From Thermofilum sp. (GTDB taxonomy: Archaea; Thermoproteota; Thermoprotei; Thermofilales; Thermofilaceae), in contig JAJHRM010000036.1 of NCBI GenBank assembly GCA_020832965.1, positions 1 through 14,707 of the forward strand: DNA of 14,707 bases. The letters are read 5' to 3'. Position 1 is the first letter of the stretch. Each line of letters begins with the position of its first letter. Under the pieces are notes generated by a model. That model saw only the letters and a list, made by a program, of their open reading frames with translations. It ran no database searches and had not been told where the DNA came from. A program made the position numbers and the translations under genes. This document shows, one piece after another, positions 1-8,375 of this stretch.

Positions 1-645
1 GACAGGCTGGAATTCGAGAACCTGAAAATACACTTAAGATACATGCTGGGGTACGCAAGGCCAGTCATCTACTACCCTTATGGAAGGCACTTTGGACCAG
101 CAAAAATCTCAAGCATTAAAACCGAGGTATCAGTCTGGGAAGCACTTGCCGAGAAAGGAATCTTGTCGATTGAGTGCCCCAAATTTACAACCGAGCTGGT
201 TGCTGAGAGGGAGGCTTTCCTAGATGTGCTCTACTATGCTTACCTCCTGCGACAACTAGAGGAAACAAAGCTTAGCAAAAGCGAAAAAAGTGAGCTCCGC
301 GAGACTGTGAAGAGCGAGGCAAGCATTTACATGGCCTACTGGGAAAAGGTACTGAATCCACAAATAGTGGAAAACCTCGTAGAACACTTTAAGCTCAACA
401 TCAGGCCTGCACAAATCGATGTGGAGGGAGAATCCACGACCGACCTTTTAAGGGCAATAAGCGAAACAATAATGAGGCAAATAATAGCTAGAGTCGAGGC
501 AAAGCACTTTATAACACTGCCCTACGTCTACGCCTTTAATTTCTATGCAAGACTCGAGGCCCAGAACCTCGAGAAAATAATACTCGGAAAAACTATAGGT
601 CTCCCAAGCGATATACTGCTCAGGAGCCTGGTGTATCTCGAGTAG
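1..645 (+). CDS. atpC: A/V-type ATP synthase subunit C (5' end outside window)
   Basis: Subunit C is the funnel-shaped cap of the central stalk that links the rotor of the archaeal A1Ao ATP synthase to the membrane c-ring. Frame 1 is open from the first base and reads through the ATG at 43 without a break, so that ATG is internal and the true start lies upstream. The visible part has the family layout: helical repeats with an 'ENLKIHLR' segment near residue 7 and a C-terminal repeat with 'ETIMRQIIAR', a proline-led tyrosine-rich stretch (LPYVYAFNFYARLEAQNLEKI) and 'IILGKTIGLPSDILLR'. The family repeatedly uses 'P..Y....E..NL..I..GK', which matches. The stop at 645 lies 3 nt from the stop of atpK on the other strand, so the two transcripts converge. 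Other stalk genes probably lie upstream. The family assignment rests on motif recall, not a search. Confidence 0.8.
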   Translation, partial: DRLEFENLKIHLRYMLGYARPVIYYPYGRHFGPAKISSIKTEVSVWEALAEKGILSIECPKFTTELVAEREAFLDVLYYAYLLRQLEETKLSKSEKSELRETVKSEASIYMAYWEKVLNPQIVENLVEHFKLNIRPAQIDVEGESTTDLLRAISETIMRQIIARVEAKHFITLPYVYAFNFYARLEAQNLEKIILGKTIGLPSDILLRSLVYLE

Positions 646-648
646 CCC

Positions 649-1008
649 TTATATCTTCCCTAGTATCATTATACCAAGCAAGAGCCCGTATATGGCAATT
701 CCCTCAGCGAGACCACCCATTATCAGTAGCCAAGTAGCTAACTCCGGCTTTTCAGCCGCTGCCGCGAATCCGGCAATTGCCACATGTTTCAAGGCAAAGG
801 CTGAAGCCATCGTTGAGCCAATAACAGCCGCTGCTCCGGCAATCATTGCTATGGCCTCGGGTAGCTCCAGTTTCTTTGGAGCCTCCTCTGCCCCTAAAAC
901 AGTTGCAGTGCTAATTCTGGAGGCAGCGTAGGCAAATACGCTCAGTCCTAGTATCAATGTTATAGCGCTAACAGCTATCATTATGAAGGATGCTATTTTC
1001 TTCTTCAT
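649..1008 (-). CDS. atpK: A/V-type ATP synthase proteolipid subunit K (c-ring)
   Basis: This is the 119-residue membrane-rotor proteolipid that carries protons or Na+ through the Ao sector. A hydrophobic N-terminal segment (about 5-28, ending AYA) looks like a signal peptide or extra helix. It is followed by the two-helix hairpin typical of one c-subunit: helix 1 about 50-82 (Gly/Ala-rich) and helix 2 about 90-117. The ion-binding carboxylate is Glu102 in 'GGLAEGIAIYG', the conserved position in helix 2. The ATG at 1008 is supported by a TATA box about 27 bp upstream, which predicts a leaderless mRNA. atpI lies 58 bp upstream on the same strand, so the gene may be read both from atpI and from its own promoter. 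A separate promoter would suit the need for many c-subunits per complex; that point is inference. Whether the N-terminal segment is cleaved cannot be told. Confidence 0.88.
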   Translation of the reverse strand: MKKKIASFIMIAVSAITLILGLSVFAYAASRISTATVLGAEEAPKKLELPEAIAMIAGAAAVIGSTMASAFALKHVAIAGFAAAAEKPELATWLLIMGGLAEGIAIYGLLLGIMILGKI

Positions 1009-1030
1009 ACAGAGAAAGATTTAAAGAAAA

Positions 1031-1040
1031 GGTATAAAAA
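1031..1040 (-). promoter_or_regulatory. TATA box for atpK
   Basis: On the minus strand the sequence reads TTTTTATACC, centred about 27 bp before the atpK ATG (1008). Archaeal transcription starts about 25-27 bp after the TATA centre, so the transcript would begin at or next to the start codon. No Shine-Dalgarno sequence is seen, which fits a leaderless message. Confidence 0.55.
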
Positions 1041-1066
1041 TGTTATGAGCACTGCCTCCTTAATAT

Positions 1067-3715
1067 CTAGCTGCTAATCTTCTCAATGTGCTCCAATGGC
1101 ATTGAAACCGGGATAAATCTTATACCGGTTCCCTTGAAGAATTTCGTCGAAAACTCATAGTAGATGAGCCTCATTGCTTGAATGCCTACTGCCAGCCCCT
1201 CGATCACAAGAACTAGTAGGTTTGCAACGAGATAGCTAGCCAAGGGACCAGCAAAGCTGGTCATGTTTTCCGCAAGTATGCCGAAGACTTCATGAGCCAT
1301 AGCAAAAGCAGCCAACCTAATATACGAAAGAGAATTCGCCGGATAGGCGATTATCATTTCTATAACCTCGCTTACTGCATGCATGACTTTGCTTTTTTCG
1401 CCGAAGCGCAGGTACTCAAAGATACCGGAACCAATGACAGAGAGCAGTGCAAAGGTGAGAAGAGCCACGAACGGTGATAGGTCTGGCGATGACAGGACGG
1501 CAAAGTTAAAGCCAGAGGTAGCCAGCCTATAAGCGATGACAACACCTGCACCGTAGAATGCCAGCCCAGCTCCACCCATTCCGCCAAACAAGGCTCCCAC
1601 CCTATCTCCGTACAGCCATAAATTGAGGATGTTCAGCGAGAAGGCGAGCACTAGTTGCGCGACTCCAAACCACAACGCTACCGCTATTATTCCGTACACG
1701 TCGTGAATAGGCGCTATTATCGGCTCGGCAAGAGGCTTCAGGAAGAACATGCACCCATAGATGCAGCCGAAGGCTATGCTGGAGAGCCCAGCAAGTATAG
1801 AAAATGTTCCCAGACTAGCAGCCCCCTCCCTGGAAATTCCTAGCAACCTGTATTTTGTCTTCAAAAGGAATGCGCCAAATAACAGAAGCACCAAGCCATG
1901 CCCCACGTCGCCAAACATCATGCCATACATTATCGCAAAGAGCGTGGTGAAAATAAAGGTTGGGTCAATCTCCCAGTATGCTGGTGTGCCCCTCATCGAC
2001 GTGAGCCTATACAGGTATTTTTTCAACCCCCTTGTCTCCGAATACGTTGGAGCCATGGATGCTCTAGGAATTTCAGAGTACTTAAAATACAAGAGCCTAG
2101 GCACTCTAGCCTTTAGCGTCTCTTCAAGTAAAGGTACATACTTTACAGGAACATACCCCTCGGCAACAGTTATTCTCCTACTCCTAAAAACTCTTATCTC
2201 ACTTAACAAAGGCTGGGCCCTAAACATAGCCTCTATAACCGATTTATAAGAAAGTAGCTCGATGAATTTGCTAGTGGCATCTAGAAGCATTTTCTCTGCA
2301 CCTTGTAACCTCTCTTGCGCGTCTTCGAAAGGAAGTTCTTTAATTAACTCAAGCTCTCCTCTTAAGTAACTAGTCTCCCCCGATAACTCGTCAGCGAGAC
2401 TTACTAGAGATTTTAAGAAAGAATACGCGTCGCCCTCGGGCAGGCTCCTCTGAGGCACTTTACCCTTGAGTTTGGAGAGATTACTGTAAATTTGTTGAAG
2501 TTCCCTTTTACCTAATATTTCAAGAATTTTTTCCAGTCTTTCACGATTTCTTTGGAGGCTTCTAGCCACGACAGGTATTAGCAGCGAGTTTCTTACAGCC
2601 TCGGTCCTTCTTATGAGCAGCTCTCTCAGGCTCTCCAAATCCTGCTGACCCTCGAGCGCAGCAACTGCTTGTACTCCTAGTTTATCCTTTTCTCTGAGTT
2701 GTGATGCACTTAGCATGTCACCTAACATGTCACTTAAATCGTTATACTTGATCAAGCTGTCCTCTAGCTTCGCCAGCTCTTCCTGCGAGAATAAGCTAGA
2801 TAGTGCCTTTTTGAAGTGACGAGGCGAAACTTTTTCACCTTTAATTAGGCTCTCTACAAGCTCGTAGATAGGTTTTTTGAGGCCTATATTGGCAAGAATA
2901 ATCCTTTTATCTTCACAGGTGCTATAGAAGGCTATAATTTCCGAGAAAATTTCTTCTAAATCCTCTATACTTTTTTCTGCATTCTCGATAGCTCTTAGGG
3001 CATTGGAGACTATATCCAACCTAGCGGCTCGCTCGAACTCGAAAGCGTCCCTCAACACGCCAGCAATCTCGACCAGTATTTCGATTATTTCCTTCCTAAT
3101 TCTAGTCTTCTCCTCCTCAGCTCTCCTCCTCGCCAAGTCGAGAGGCTCATAAAACCACCGCGGTAAGTCGACGTTAAGGGAGTATCTTTTCTTTATCCTT
3201 TCAACCTCCGAACTCTTGCTTGTACTATAAACAAGCACGAGGACGTGATGCTGGGGGGAAACTCTGGCCCGCATAGCGATGACCTCGGCTTTTGCTAGCT
3301 CGCTTAAAGCATCATGGACATTCTCATCTGCAACCATGACGAAGTCCGTAACTACGCCCGGGCGCGGTTTACCAAAAGAATCAGGTGAAACCCCAATTAC
3401 TTCCAGCCTCCCGAGGATCTTTTCCACCAGCTCGACATTTTTTAGTTCCTTTACTTTGTCTTCGAGTTTTGAGAGAAAAGGATCCCCTGGACGTAAAACC
3501 CTCCTAGAAACTTCAAGCGCCTCCTCAACGTTTAGGTTGGCATAGTTAATTCTTCCCTCAAGGACGTCCACCAAGAGATCGGGTAAAACTCTTCCGACCC
3601 TGCTAAGCTCACTTTCCAGGTGAACACTACCAACACTAGCAATCGCGTTTAACAGGGTCATTTCGTGCTCCGCTGGAGCAGCAGCCCAAAACTTTGCAAC
3701 TTTTTCTGGTAACAC
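1067..3715 (-). CDS. atpI: A/V-type ATP synthase subunit I (a-subunit, stator)
   Basis: Subunit I anchors the peripheral stalks and forms the ion half-channels facing the c-ring. Residues 1 to about 575 are the charged, largely helical cytoplasmic part with long coiled-coil-like stretches. From about 580 on come several hydrophobic helices. Family marks are 'GMMFGDVGHG' at about 598-607, the essential channel arginine R800 in 'SYIRLAAFAMAHEVFG', and a second conserved arginine near 849 in 'QAMRLIYYEF', followed by the usual 'KFFKGTG..F.P' tail. At 882 residues it is clearly longer than the 640-700 I would expect, and the excess lies in the cytoplasmic part. The start is GTG (3715), with GGAG a few bases upstream and a TATA box about 34 bp upstream. 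It is followed after 58 bp by atpK and preceded by the CoA-ligase gene (49 bp gap). Confidence 0.9.
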   Translation of the reverse strand: MLPEKVAKFWAAAPAEHEMTLLNAIASVGSVHLESELSRVGRVLPDLLVDVLEGRINYANLNVEEALEVSRRVLRPGDPFLSKLEDKVKELKNVELVEKILGRLEVIGVSPDSFGKPRPGVVTDFVMVADENVHDALSELAKAEVIAMRARVSPQHHVLVLVYSTSKSSEVERIKKRYSLNVDLPRWFYEPLDLARRRAEEEKTRIRKEIIEILVEIAGVLRDAFEFERAARLDIVSNALRAIENAEKSIEDLEEIFSEIIAFYSTCEDKRIILANIGLKKPIYELVESLIKGEKVSPRHFKKALSSLFSQEELAKLEDSLIKYNDLSDMLGDMLSASQLREKDKLGVQAVAALEGQQDLESLRELLIRRTEAVRNSLLIPVVARSLQRNRERLEKILEILGKRELQQIYSNLSKLKGKVPQRSLPEGDAYSFLKSLVSLADELSGETSYLRGELELIKELPFEDAQERLQGAEKMLLDATSKFIELLSYKSVIEAMFRAQPLLSEIRVFRSRRITVAEGYVPVKYVPLLEETLKARVPRLLYFKYSEIPRASMAPTYSETRGLKKYLYRLTSMRGTPAYWEIDPTFIFTTLFAIMYGMMFGDVGHGLVLLLFGAFLLKTKYRLLGISREGAASLGTFSILAGLSSIAFGCIYGCMFFLKPLAEPIIAPIHDVYGIIAVALWFGVAQLVLAFSLNILNLWLYGDRVGALFGGMGGAGLAFYGAGVVIAYRLATSGFNFAVLSSPDLSPFVALLTFALLSVIGSGIFEYLRFGEKSKVMHAVSEVIEMIIAYPANSLSYIRLAAFAMAHEVFGILAENMTSFAGPLASYLVANLLVLVIEGLAVGIQAMRLIYYEFSTKFFKGTGIRFIPVSMPLEHIEKISS

Positions 3716-3744
3716 AGCTCTCCTCTCTTCTACCTTGAAGGAGA

Positions 3745-3755
3745 TTATATAAATT
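3745..3755 (-). promoter_or_regulatory. TATA box for atpI
   Basis: The minus strand reads AATTTATATAA in the 49-bp gap behind the CoA-ligase stop. Its centre is about 34 bp before the GTG start, so a short leader of roughly 8 nt is predicted. That leader could carry the GAGGAG-like ribosome binding site seen just before the GTG. Confidence 0.5.
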
Positions 3756-3764
3756 CATGTGTCA

Positions 3765-5300
3765 TTATTCATTAACCACTTGCGCTATTATTTGAATATT
3801 TATTAAATCCTTAGTGCGTGTTCTTAAGAAATTATTAACATATTCGTCGAACGAACCTTTACGTAGTAGGTATTCACCGTACCTAACCAAGCCCCAGAGG
3901 GCCTTCACTGCTCTTTCTGGCGTCGGGTAGGCAGGAAGTCCATTAGCGTCGAACTTTTTCCTCTCAAGCACAGCGGCCTCGCTTCCACCAATGTCAACGA
4001 CTACCACCGGCTTCGCGTGCTCCATTGCGATCTTCGATAATTCTTTAACAAACACTATTGGGTCAGGTATCCCGGGAACGTGGTGCATAGCCAGAATAGC
4101 TAATGCGTCAATCTCCTCTGACTCCAAAAGTATGCGTGCAGTCTCCACATACATTTTGTCAGTAGCTGATCCAGTCAAGTCAACTGGGTTAGATACTTGA
4201 GCGAACTCGGGCAAAAAGCCCCTGGCTTTCAATTCTTCAAGCCTATCCCTGGCTTCCCCCACCAGCTCAGGCACCCTTAAGCCGAGCATTTCCGCCATAT
4301 CCGTAGCCATGACTCCCGCACCCCCGCCATCAGTTAGTATGCCAACCCTGTCCCCCTTGGCTGGGGGTTGTTTGGCAAGAGCCTTTGCAAGGTCGAATAA
4401 CTCCTCCATATCGTTAGCCCTGATTACGCCGGCCCTCCTGAAGGCAGCATCATAAATCTCATCTACTCCTGCAAGTGCAGCTGTGTGCGAAGCAGCTGCA
4501 CGTTTCCCTGCAATGGTTCTGCCAGCCTTCAAGGCGACGACGGGTTTTTTCCTCGTGACCTCGCTAACGATCTCTACGAATTTCCGCCCATACTTGACGT
4601 TCTCCAGGTACAGTAAAATAACCCTTGTGTAAGGGTCATTTTTCAGGTAATCTATCAAGTCTACTTCGTCTATGTCAGCCTTGTTACCAATGCTTACAAA
4701 GTGTGATAACCCTATGTTTTCACCGTACATGTAGTCAAGGGCTGCTACACCTAGAGCTCCACTCTGAGAAACCAGCGCAACAAACCCTCTGCCAGGTCTA
4801 GGAGTGCTGAGAACCTCCCGACCGTCTCCAAGCTTCTTCGTGTAGGGCAGAAATATCGTGTCGACGCCGCTCCAAGCAGAGAGTACTCCTAGACAGTTCG
4901 GGCCAAGTACCCTAATGCCGAATCTCTCTGCCTTCTCAACAACTCTTCTCTCCAGCTCTGTTTTACCAATTTCGCTAAAACCAGCCGAGACTATTACTGC
5001 TACCTTCACTCCCTTCTTACCAAGGTCTTCAATAGCGCTCTCCACGAGATTAGCAGGAATCACTATGATTGCCATGTCTACAAGGTCTGGCACCGCCTCA
5101 ACACTAGGGTAAACCTTCTCGCCCAGAATATAGTCGGCTCTAGGATTGACACCGTAGACTCTCGCACGAAGCAATCCCTTCCTCCTGTTCTCGAGCAGCA
5201 CTCTAAAGATGACATGTCCTAGCTTCTCCTCCTCCCTGGAGACGCCTACTACAGCTATACTCTCGGGGTAGAAAAGCTTCTCAAGATTTTGGGTAGTCAT
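3765..5300 (-). CDS. ADP-forming acyl-CoA synthetase, alpha subunit
   Basis: This family makes ATP from acyl-CoA: acyl-CoA + ADP + Pi gives acid + CoA + ATP. It is the archaeal route from peptide or sugar fermentation to acetate and other acids. The N-terminal CoA-binding Rossmann domain (about 1-130) has 'PESIAVVGVSREEEKLG' and 'GPNCLGV'. The succinyl-CoA-synthetase-like domain follows with 'SQSGALG' and the phosphorylated histidine H272 in 'AASHTAALAG'. A third flavodoxin-like domain runs from about 300 ('RVGILTDGGGAGVMATD'). The longest ORF begins at a TTG at 5309; the ATG at 5300 (511 codons) is preferred because a TATA-like TAAATAATAAA lies about 30 bp upstream and nothing is lost from the domain. 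The ATP-grasp beta subunit is not in the window, so it must be encoded elsewhere. The acid substrate cannot be read from sequence. Confidence 0.85.
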   Translation of the reverse strand: MTTQNLEKLFYPESIAVVGVSREEEKLGHVIFRVLLENRRKGLLRARVYGVNPRADYILGEKVYPSVEAVPDLVDMAIIVIPANLVESAIEDLGKKGVKVAVIVSAGFSEIGKTELERRVVEKAERFGIRVLGPNCLGVLSAWSGVDTIFLPYTKKLGDGREVLSTPRPGRGFVALVSQSGALGVAALDYMYGENIGLSHFVSIGNKADIDEVDLIDYLKNDPYTRVILLYLENVKYGRKFVEIVSEVTRKKPVVALKAGRTIAGKRAAASHTAALAGVDEIYDAAFRRAGVIRANDMEELFDLAKALAKQPPAKGDRVGILTDGGGAGVMATDMAEMLGLRVPELVGEARDRLEELKARGFLPEFAQVSNPVDLTGSATDKMYVETARILLESEEIDALAILAMHHVPGIPDPIVFVKELSKIAMEHAKPVVVVDIGGSEAAVLERKKFDANGLPAYPTPERAVKALWGLVRYGEYLLRKGSFDEYVNNFLRTRTKDLINIQIIAQVVNE

Positions 5301-5325
5301 GTCAATCAAACTAATAACTACCTGT

Positions 5326-5336
5326 TTTATTATTTA
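5326..5336 (-). promoter_or_regulatory. TATA-like element for the CoA-ligase gene
   Basis: The minus strand reads TAAATAATAAA, centred about 31 bp before the ATG at 5300. This puts the predicted transcript start within about 5 nt of the codon (leaderless). The surroundings are AT-rich, so chance matches are easy. Confidence 0.35.
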
Positions 5337-5387
5337 CGCTTTTATCAGCTCCGATATCAGTTACGGAAAGCTTTGTAAAATCTACAG

Positions 5388-5405
5388 GATTATTTTTTAA
5401 TAATC
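5388..5405. repeat. Perfect inverted repeat in the nrdD/CoA-ligase divergent region
   Basis: The sequence is GATTATT-TTTT-AATAATC, a 7-bp perfect inverted repeat with a 4-bp spacer, about 165 bp before nrdD and 88 bp before the CoA-ligase ATG. A second imperfect one follows at 5440-5463 (AAACAT / ATGTTT, 12-nt spacer). Either could be an operator for a dimeric regulator. In AT-rich DNA both may be chance. Confidence 0.3.
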
Positions 5406-5515
5406 ATTCCAATAAACTCGCAGGAAAGCATGGTATTTTAAACATAGTAGCGACTGCATGTTTGTAAAAAAACACTTTAAAAATGCAAATATTTTTCCTG
5501 TTGATTTGTCATAAG

Positions 5516-5558
5516 GTTTAATAACACCCAGGCTTGCTATATCTTGGGAATTAGGAGA
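5516..5558 (+). promoter_or_regulatory. nrdD promoter and ribosome binding site
   Basis: A TATA-like GTTTAATAA (5516-5524) would start transcription near 5546 and give a leader of about 22 nt. An alternative TATA-like GCTATATC at 5536-5543 would give an almost leaderless RNA. The GGAGAG at 5554-5559, 9 nt before the ATG, is a good Shine-Dalgarno match and favours the first TATA. nrdD would then be one of the few genes here with a leader. Confidence 0.4.
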
Positions 5559-5568
5559 GATTCCAAGG

Positions 5569-7488
5569 ATGGCTATGGTGAAGGCTCTCCAAGAAAAGAA
5601 GGCTCTTGACTTCATCAGCCTGGAAAATCTCTACATGTCAAATGCTGACTGGGAGAAAAATGAGAATGCTAATCACAACGTTAGCTACAGTAACTTCAGA
5701 AATTACCTGTTCGAGAAAATACTGAAGCGCAAGGAAGTATTATCAGGGTACCTTCCTCCAAGTGCCGTTGAACAGCACTTCAGAGGCGATTTGCACATTC
5801 ACAAGCTGCCGGACAGCCTCTGGATACCCTACTGTGCAGGTTGGAGCTACAAGAAAATCCTGTCGATAGGTCTGAGAACCCCCACTATAGTTTCTTCCCC
5901 GGCTAGGCATTTAGACACGGCAGTAGCCCACCTAACCAACTTCTTCTTCATGGGTGCACAGGAGTGGACAGGCGCTCAGGCTGTAAGCGCTTTCGACTTG
6001 TTCATCGCCCCCTTCATCTCAAAGGACAACTTGAGTTACGAAAGGGTAAAGCAAACACTCCAAGGCATGCTTTTTGAGCTAAACTACCCAGCCAGGTCAG
6101 GTTACCAAAGCCCCTTCACGAACATTACCCTGGTCATGGACACAAGTAAGGATATGCTCGAGGGAGAGGCAATCGTATCCGGGAGGAAGCAGGGGACGCT
6201 TGGCGACTACGTGGATCAGGCACTACAAGCCGACCGGGCGCTCTTTGAGCTTTACGGCGAGGGCGACGCACTAGGTCAGCCATTCACCTTTCCTATCCCA
6301 ACAATAATGCTCACGAGGAACTTTGACTGGAATGGCAGGAGATGGGGCGAATTAGCAGACATCATATTCAGCACGTTAGCGAAGAAGGGGTCAGCATACC
6401 TGCTCAATGGTTACGCTAGCAATGTAGAAGCCCTATACGCGATGTGTTGCCGGCTTACAATCCAAGTAGATCACGTGCTCAACGGACCCTCTAATGGTTT
6501 CAAGCTAAGGCTCAACCACGCCGACCAAGAAGATGCCTTCGAAAGATACATGAAGGCAAGGGAAAATTCGAGGGCCTACGGGATATGGGCGCTCCCAGAC
6601 GCTACTGGAAGCATAGGAGTTGTCACGCTTAACCTGCCACGGCTGGCTATACTTAGCAAGGGAGAGTGGTCCGCATTCGAGGAACTCCTCGACTCGCTAA
6701 TACAGAGCGCCAGAGCGGTACTAAACACATTTAGAAGAAGATACGAGAAATCCCTGCAAGCAGGCCTAATGCCGCTCACCAAGACGTACCTCGGCCACTT
6801 CAAGCACCACTTCAATACCCTAGGCGTCATAGGGTTACCGGAGGCAGCGGCTAACTTCATGCGTAGCCCAAAGTTATGGTTTGAAGGGTCCACAAGTGAA
6901 ATGAAGGAAGCCGTGCTCATCGAGAAGAAGATGGTCTCGATGGTGAGGGAAAGGGCGCAGGAACTAGAGGAAAAAGACTGCTACCTCTACAACGTTGAAG
7001 AGATACCTGGGGAAAGCACAGGTTACATACTGGCTTCGGCCGACGCCCGTCTCTTCAAGGAAGAATTGCAGCACGGCGAAATCCTTATCCCAACAGACGG
7101 CGATGCGTACTTCTATAGCAACAGCGTCGTACCATACTATGCTGGCGTACCAATGTATCAGAGAGCCATTTGGGAGGGGGAAGTTCAGCAAGAGTTTACC
7201 GGGGGTGTCATGATGCACCTGTTCCTGAGCGAGCAGCCGGATCTAAAGGCGCTTCGCAACTTAGTGTACAGGATAGCTACAAACACGAAAGTGGTGTACT
7301 TCAGCATCACACCCACGCTGACTGTGTGCAGAAAGTGCGGGAAAAGCACTACGGGGTACATTGATGCCTGCCCGCAGTGCGGCAGCACAGACGTGGATCA
7401 CTGGAGCAGAATAGTTGGGTACTACAGGCCAGTTAGGAGCTGGAACGTAGGCAAGAAGGCGGAGTTCAAGCTACGCGTCACCTACTAG
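5569..7488 (+). CDS. nrdD: Anaerobic (class III) ribonucleoside-triphosphate reductase
   Basis: The enzyme reduces ribonucleoside triphosphates to deoxy forms under anoxia using a glycyl radical. The radical site is G617 in 'SRIVGYYRPVRSWN' near the C-terminus. Before it lies the structural zinc site, C587/C590 and C601/C604 ('CRKCG', 'CPQCG'). Active-site cysteines C293/C294 sit in 'MCCRL', and the N-terminal 'GDLHIHKL' is the usual HIH motif. The protein is 639 residues and begins almost directly with the catalytic domain. The N-terminal ATP-cone of many NrdD proteins (about 90 residues, dATP feedback) is not visible. The ATG at 5569 has a GGAGAG site 9 nt upstream; a second ATG at codon 3 is possible. 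The radical-SAM activase NrdG is not in the window. nrdD converges with the phosphatase gene, 9 nt between stops. Confidence 0.92.
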   Translation: MAMVKALQEKKALDFISLENLYMSNADWEKNENANHNVSYSNFRNYLFEKILKRKEVLSGYLPPSAVEQHFRGDLHIHKLPDSLWIPYCAGWSYKKILSIGLRTPTIVSSPARHLDTAVAHLTNFFFMGAQEWTGAQAVSAFDLFIAPFISKDNLSYERVKQTLQGMLFELNYPARSGYQSPFTNITLVMDTSKDMLEGEAIVSGRKQGTLGDYVDQALQADRALFELYGEGDALGQPFTFPIPTIMLTRNFDWNGRRWGELADIIFSTLAKKGSAYLLNGYASNVEALYAMCCRLTIQVDHVLNGPSNGFKLRLNHADQEDAFERYMKARENSRAYGIWALPDATGSIGVVTLNLPRLAILSKGEWSAFEELLDSLIQSARAVLNTFRRRYEKSLQAGLMPLTKTYLGHFKHHFNTLGVIGLPEAAANFMRSPKLWFEGSTSEMKEAVLIEKKMVSMVRERAQELEEKDCYLYNVEEIPGESTGYILASADARLFKEELQHGEILIPTDGDAYFYSNSVVPYYAGVPMYQRAIWEGEVQQEFTGGVMMHLFLSEQPDLKALRNLVYRIATNTKVVYFSITPTLTVCRKCGKSTTGYIDACPQCGSTDVDHWSRIVGYYRPVRSWNVGKKAEFKLRVTY

Positions 7489-7497
7489 CCTAGCTGC

Positions 7498-8367
7498 TTA
7501 AAGGTGAATTATCTCTCTTCTGTCCCCAGAGATTAGAAGTGCAGCGGGGGAAATGCCGTAAAATCTACAGCTAAAGACTGTTGCCAACCTATTGTTAAAC
7601 ATGTATCTAACTCCATCCTCAACCGGCTCGTGCCCCCGCACAAGCAACTCTAATCTGCTCCTGGACATGAAATCTTCGAAGACTTTCTTTCCGAAGAGGT
7701 AGATCCCCCACCCTCGCGGGCTGTCTGCGTAATCCTCGATATCCTCGCTGGGGTCATTCCACAATAACTGAAGCGCTAGATCGCTTCTTTCCAAGTCTTC
7801 GTCCTTTAGATTCTTAGGAATTTCATCAATCTCGTCAACAGATTCTAGTCCTAGAGGGATCCCCCCATGCACCGCTAACACTTTGCCGTTCAGGAGTAAG
7901 GCTAAGCTGAGGCTTGCAAATACCTCTTCAAAGCTGCTGTAGAGCTCGTCGCCATACCTCAGCCTAACAGCCCTTAGAAAGCCATACCACTCATTCATTC
8001 TCCTTGATTCGTGGTTCCCCCTCAGCAGATAGATCCACCCTGGGAAGAGCCGCTTCAACTCCAGCAAGACCGATATGTTTCCAAGCTGGAAGGGACCCCT
8101 ATCAACGTAGTCCCCCAGAAATACCACCTTCTCAGCTGTCAATTCCAGGGCCCTACGCAGAGCGCTTAGCGTACTCTCCAGGTCTCCATGAGTATCTCCA
8201 ATGAAAAGAACCTTGGACGCTTCTACCCGAAGAAGCGTGTGCTCTCTCGACAAGGTTTGCCTTGATTCTTCTAAAAGCTCTTCGAGCTCACTTCTTTCGA
8301 CGGGGAAAATCCTGTCTGGATAGCTATACTTTTCTTCCAGTTCTCTTAGCGCCTCTACAATCTCCAT
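7498..8367 (-). CDS. PPP-family serine/threonine protein phosphatase
   Basis: This metallophosphatase removes phosphate from Ser/Thr (possibly also other phosphoesters) with a two-metal centre. All signature motifs are present in order: G57-D58-T59-H60-G61, G85-D86-YVDR90-G91, G117-N118-H119-E120, H167 in 'AVHGG', 'LWNDP' (202-206) and H246 in 'RGHEP'. The metal ligands D58, H60, D86, N118, H167 and H246 and the phosphate-binding R90 and H119 are therefore all kept, and the enzyme should be active. About 50 charged residues precede the catalytic core. The length (289) is normal for archaeal PP1/PP2A-like enzymes. The ATG at 8367 comes 8 nt after the stop of a small cysteine-rich protein gene on the same strand, so the two are probably one transcript. 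Cellular substrates cannot be inferred. Confidence 0.92.
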   Translation of the reverse strand: MEIVEALRELEEKYSYPDRIFPVERSELEELLEESRQTLSREHTLLRVEASKVLFIGDTHGDLESTLSALRRALELTAEKVVFLGDYVDRGPFQLGNISVLLELKRLFPGWIYLLRGNHESRRMNEWYGFLRAVRLRYGDELYSSFEEVFASLSLALLLNGKVLAVHGGIPLGLESVDEIDEIPKNLKDEDLERSDLALQLLWNDPSEDIEDYADSPRGWGIYLFGKKVFEDFMSRSRLELLVRGHEPVEDGVRYMFNNRLATVFSCRFYGISPAALLISGDRREIIHL

Positions 8368-8375
8368 GGCTAGCG

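Noticed and set aside
1761..2249. 162-codon plus-strand ORF inside atpI
   Set aside because: It is antisense to a clearly conserved membrane protein and has no recognisable features.
5397..5615. 72-codon minus-strand ORF in the divergent region
   Set aside because: It runs into the start of nrdD antisense, covers the nrdD promoter, and has no protein-like motif.
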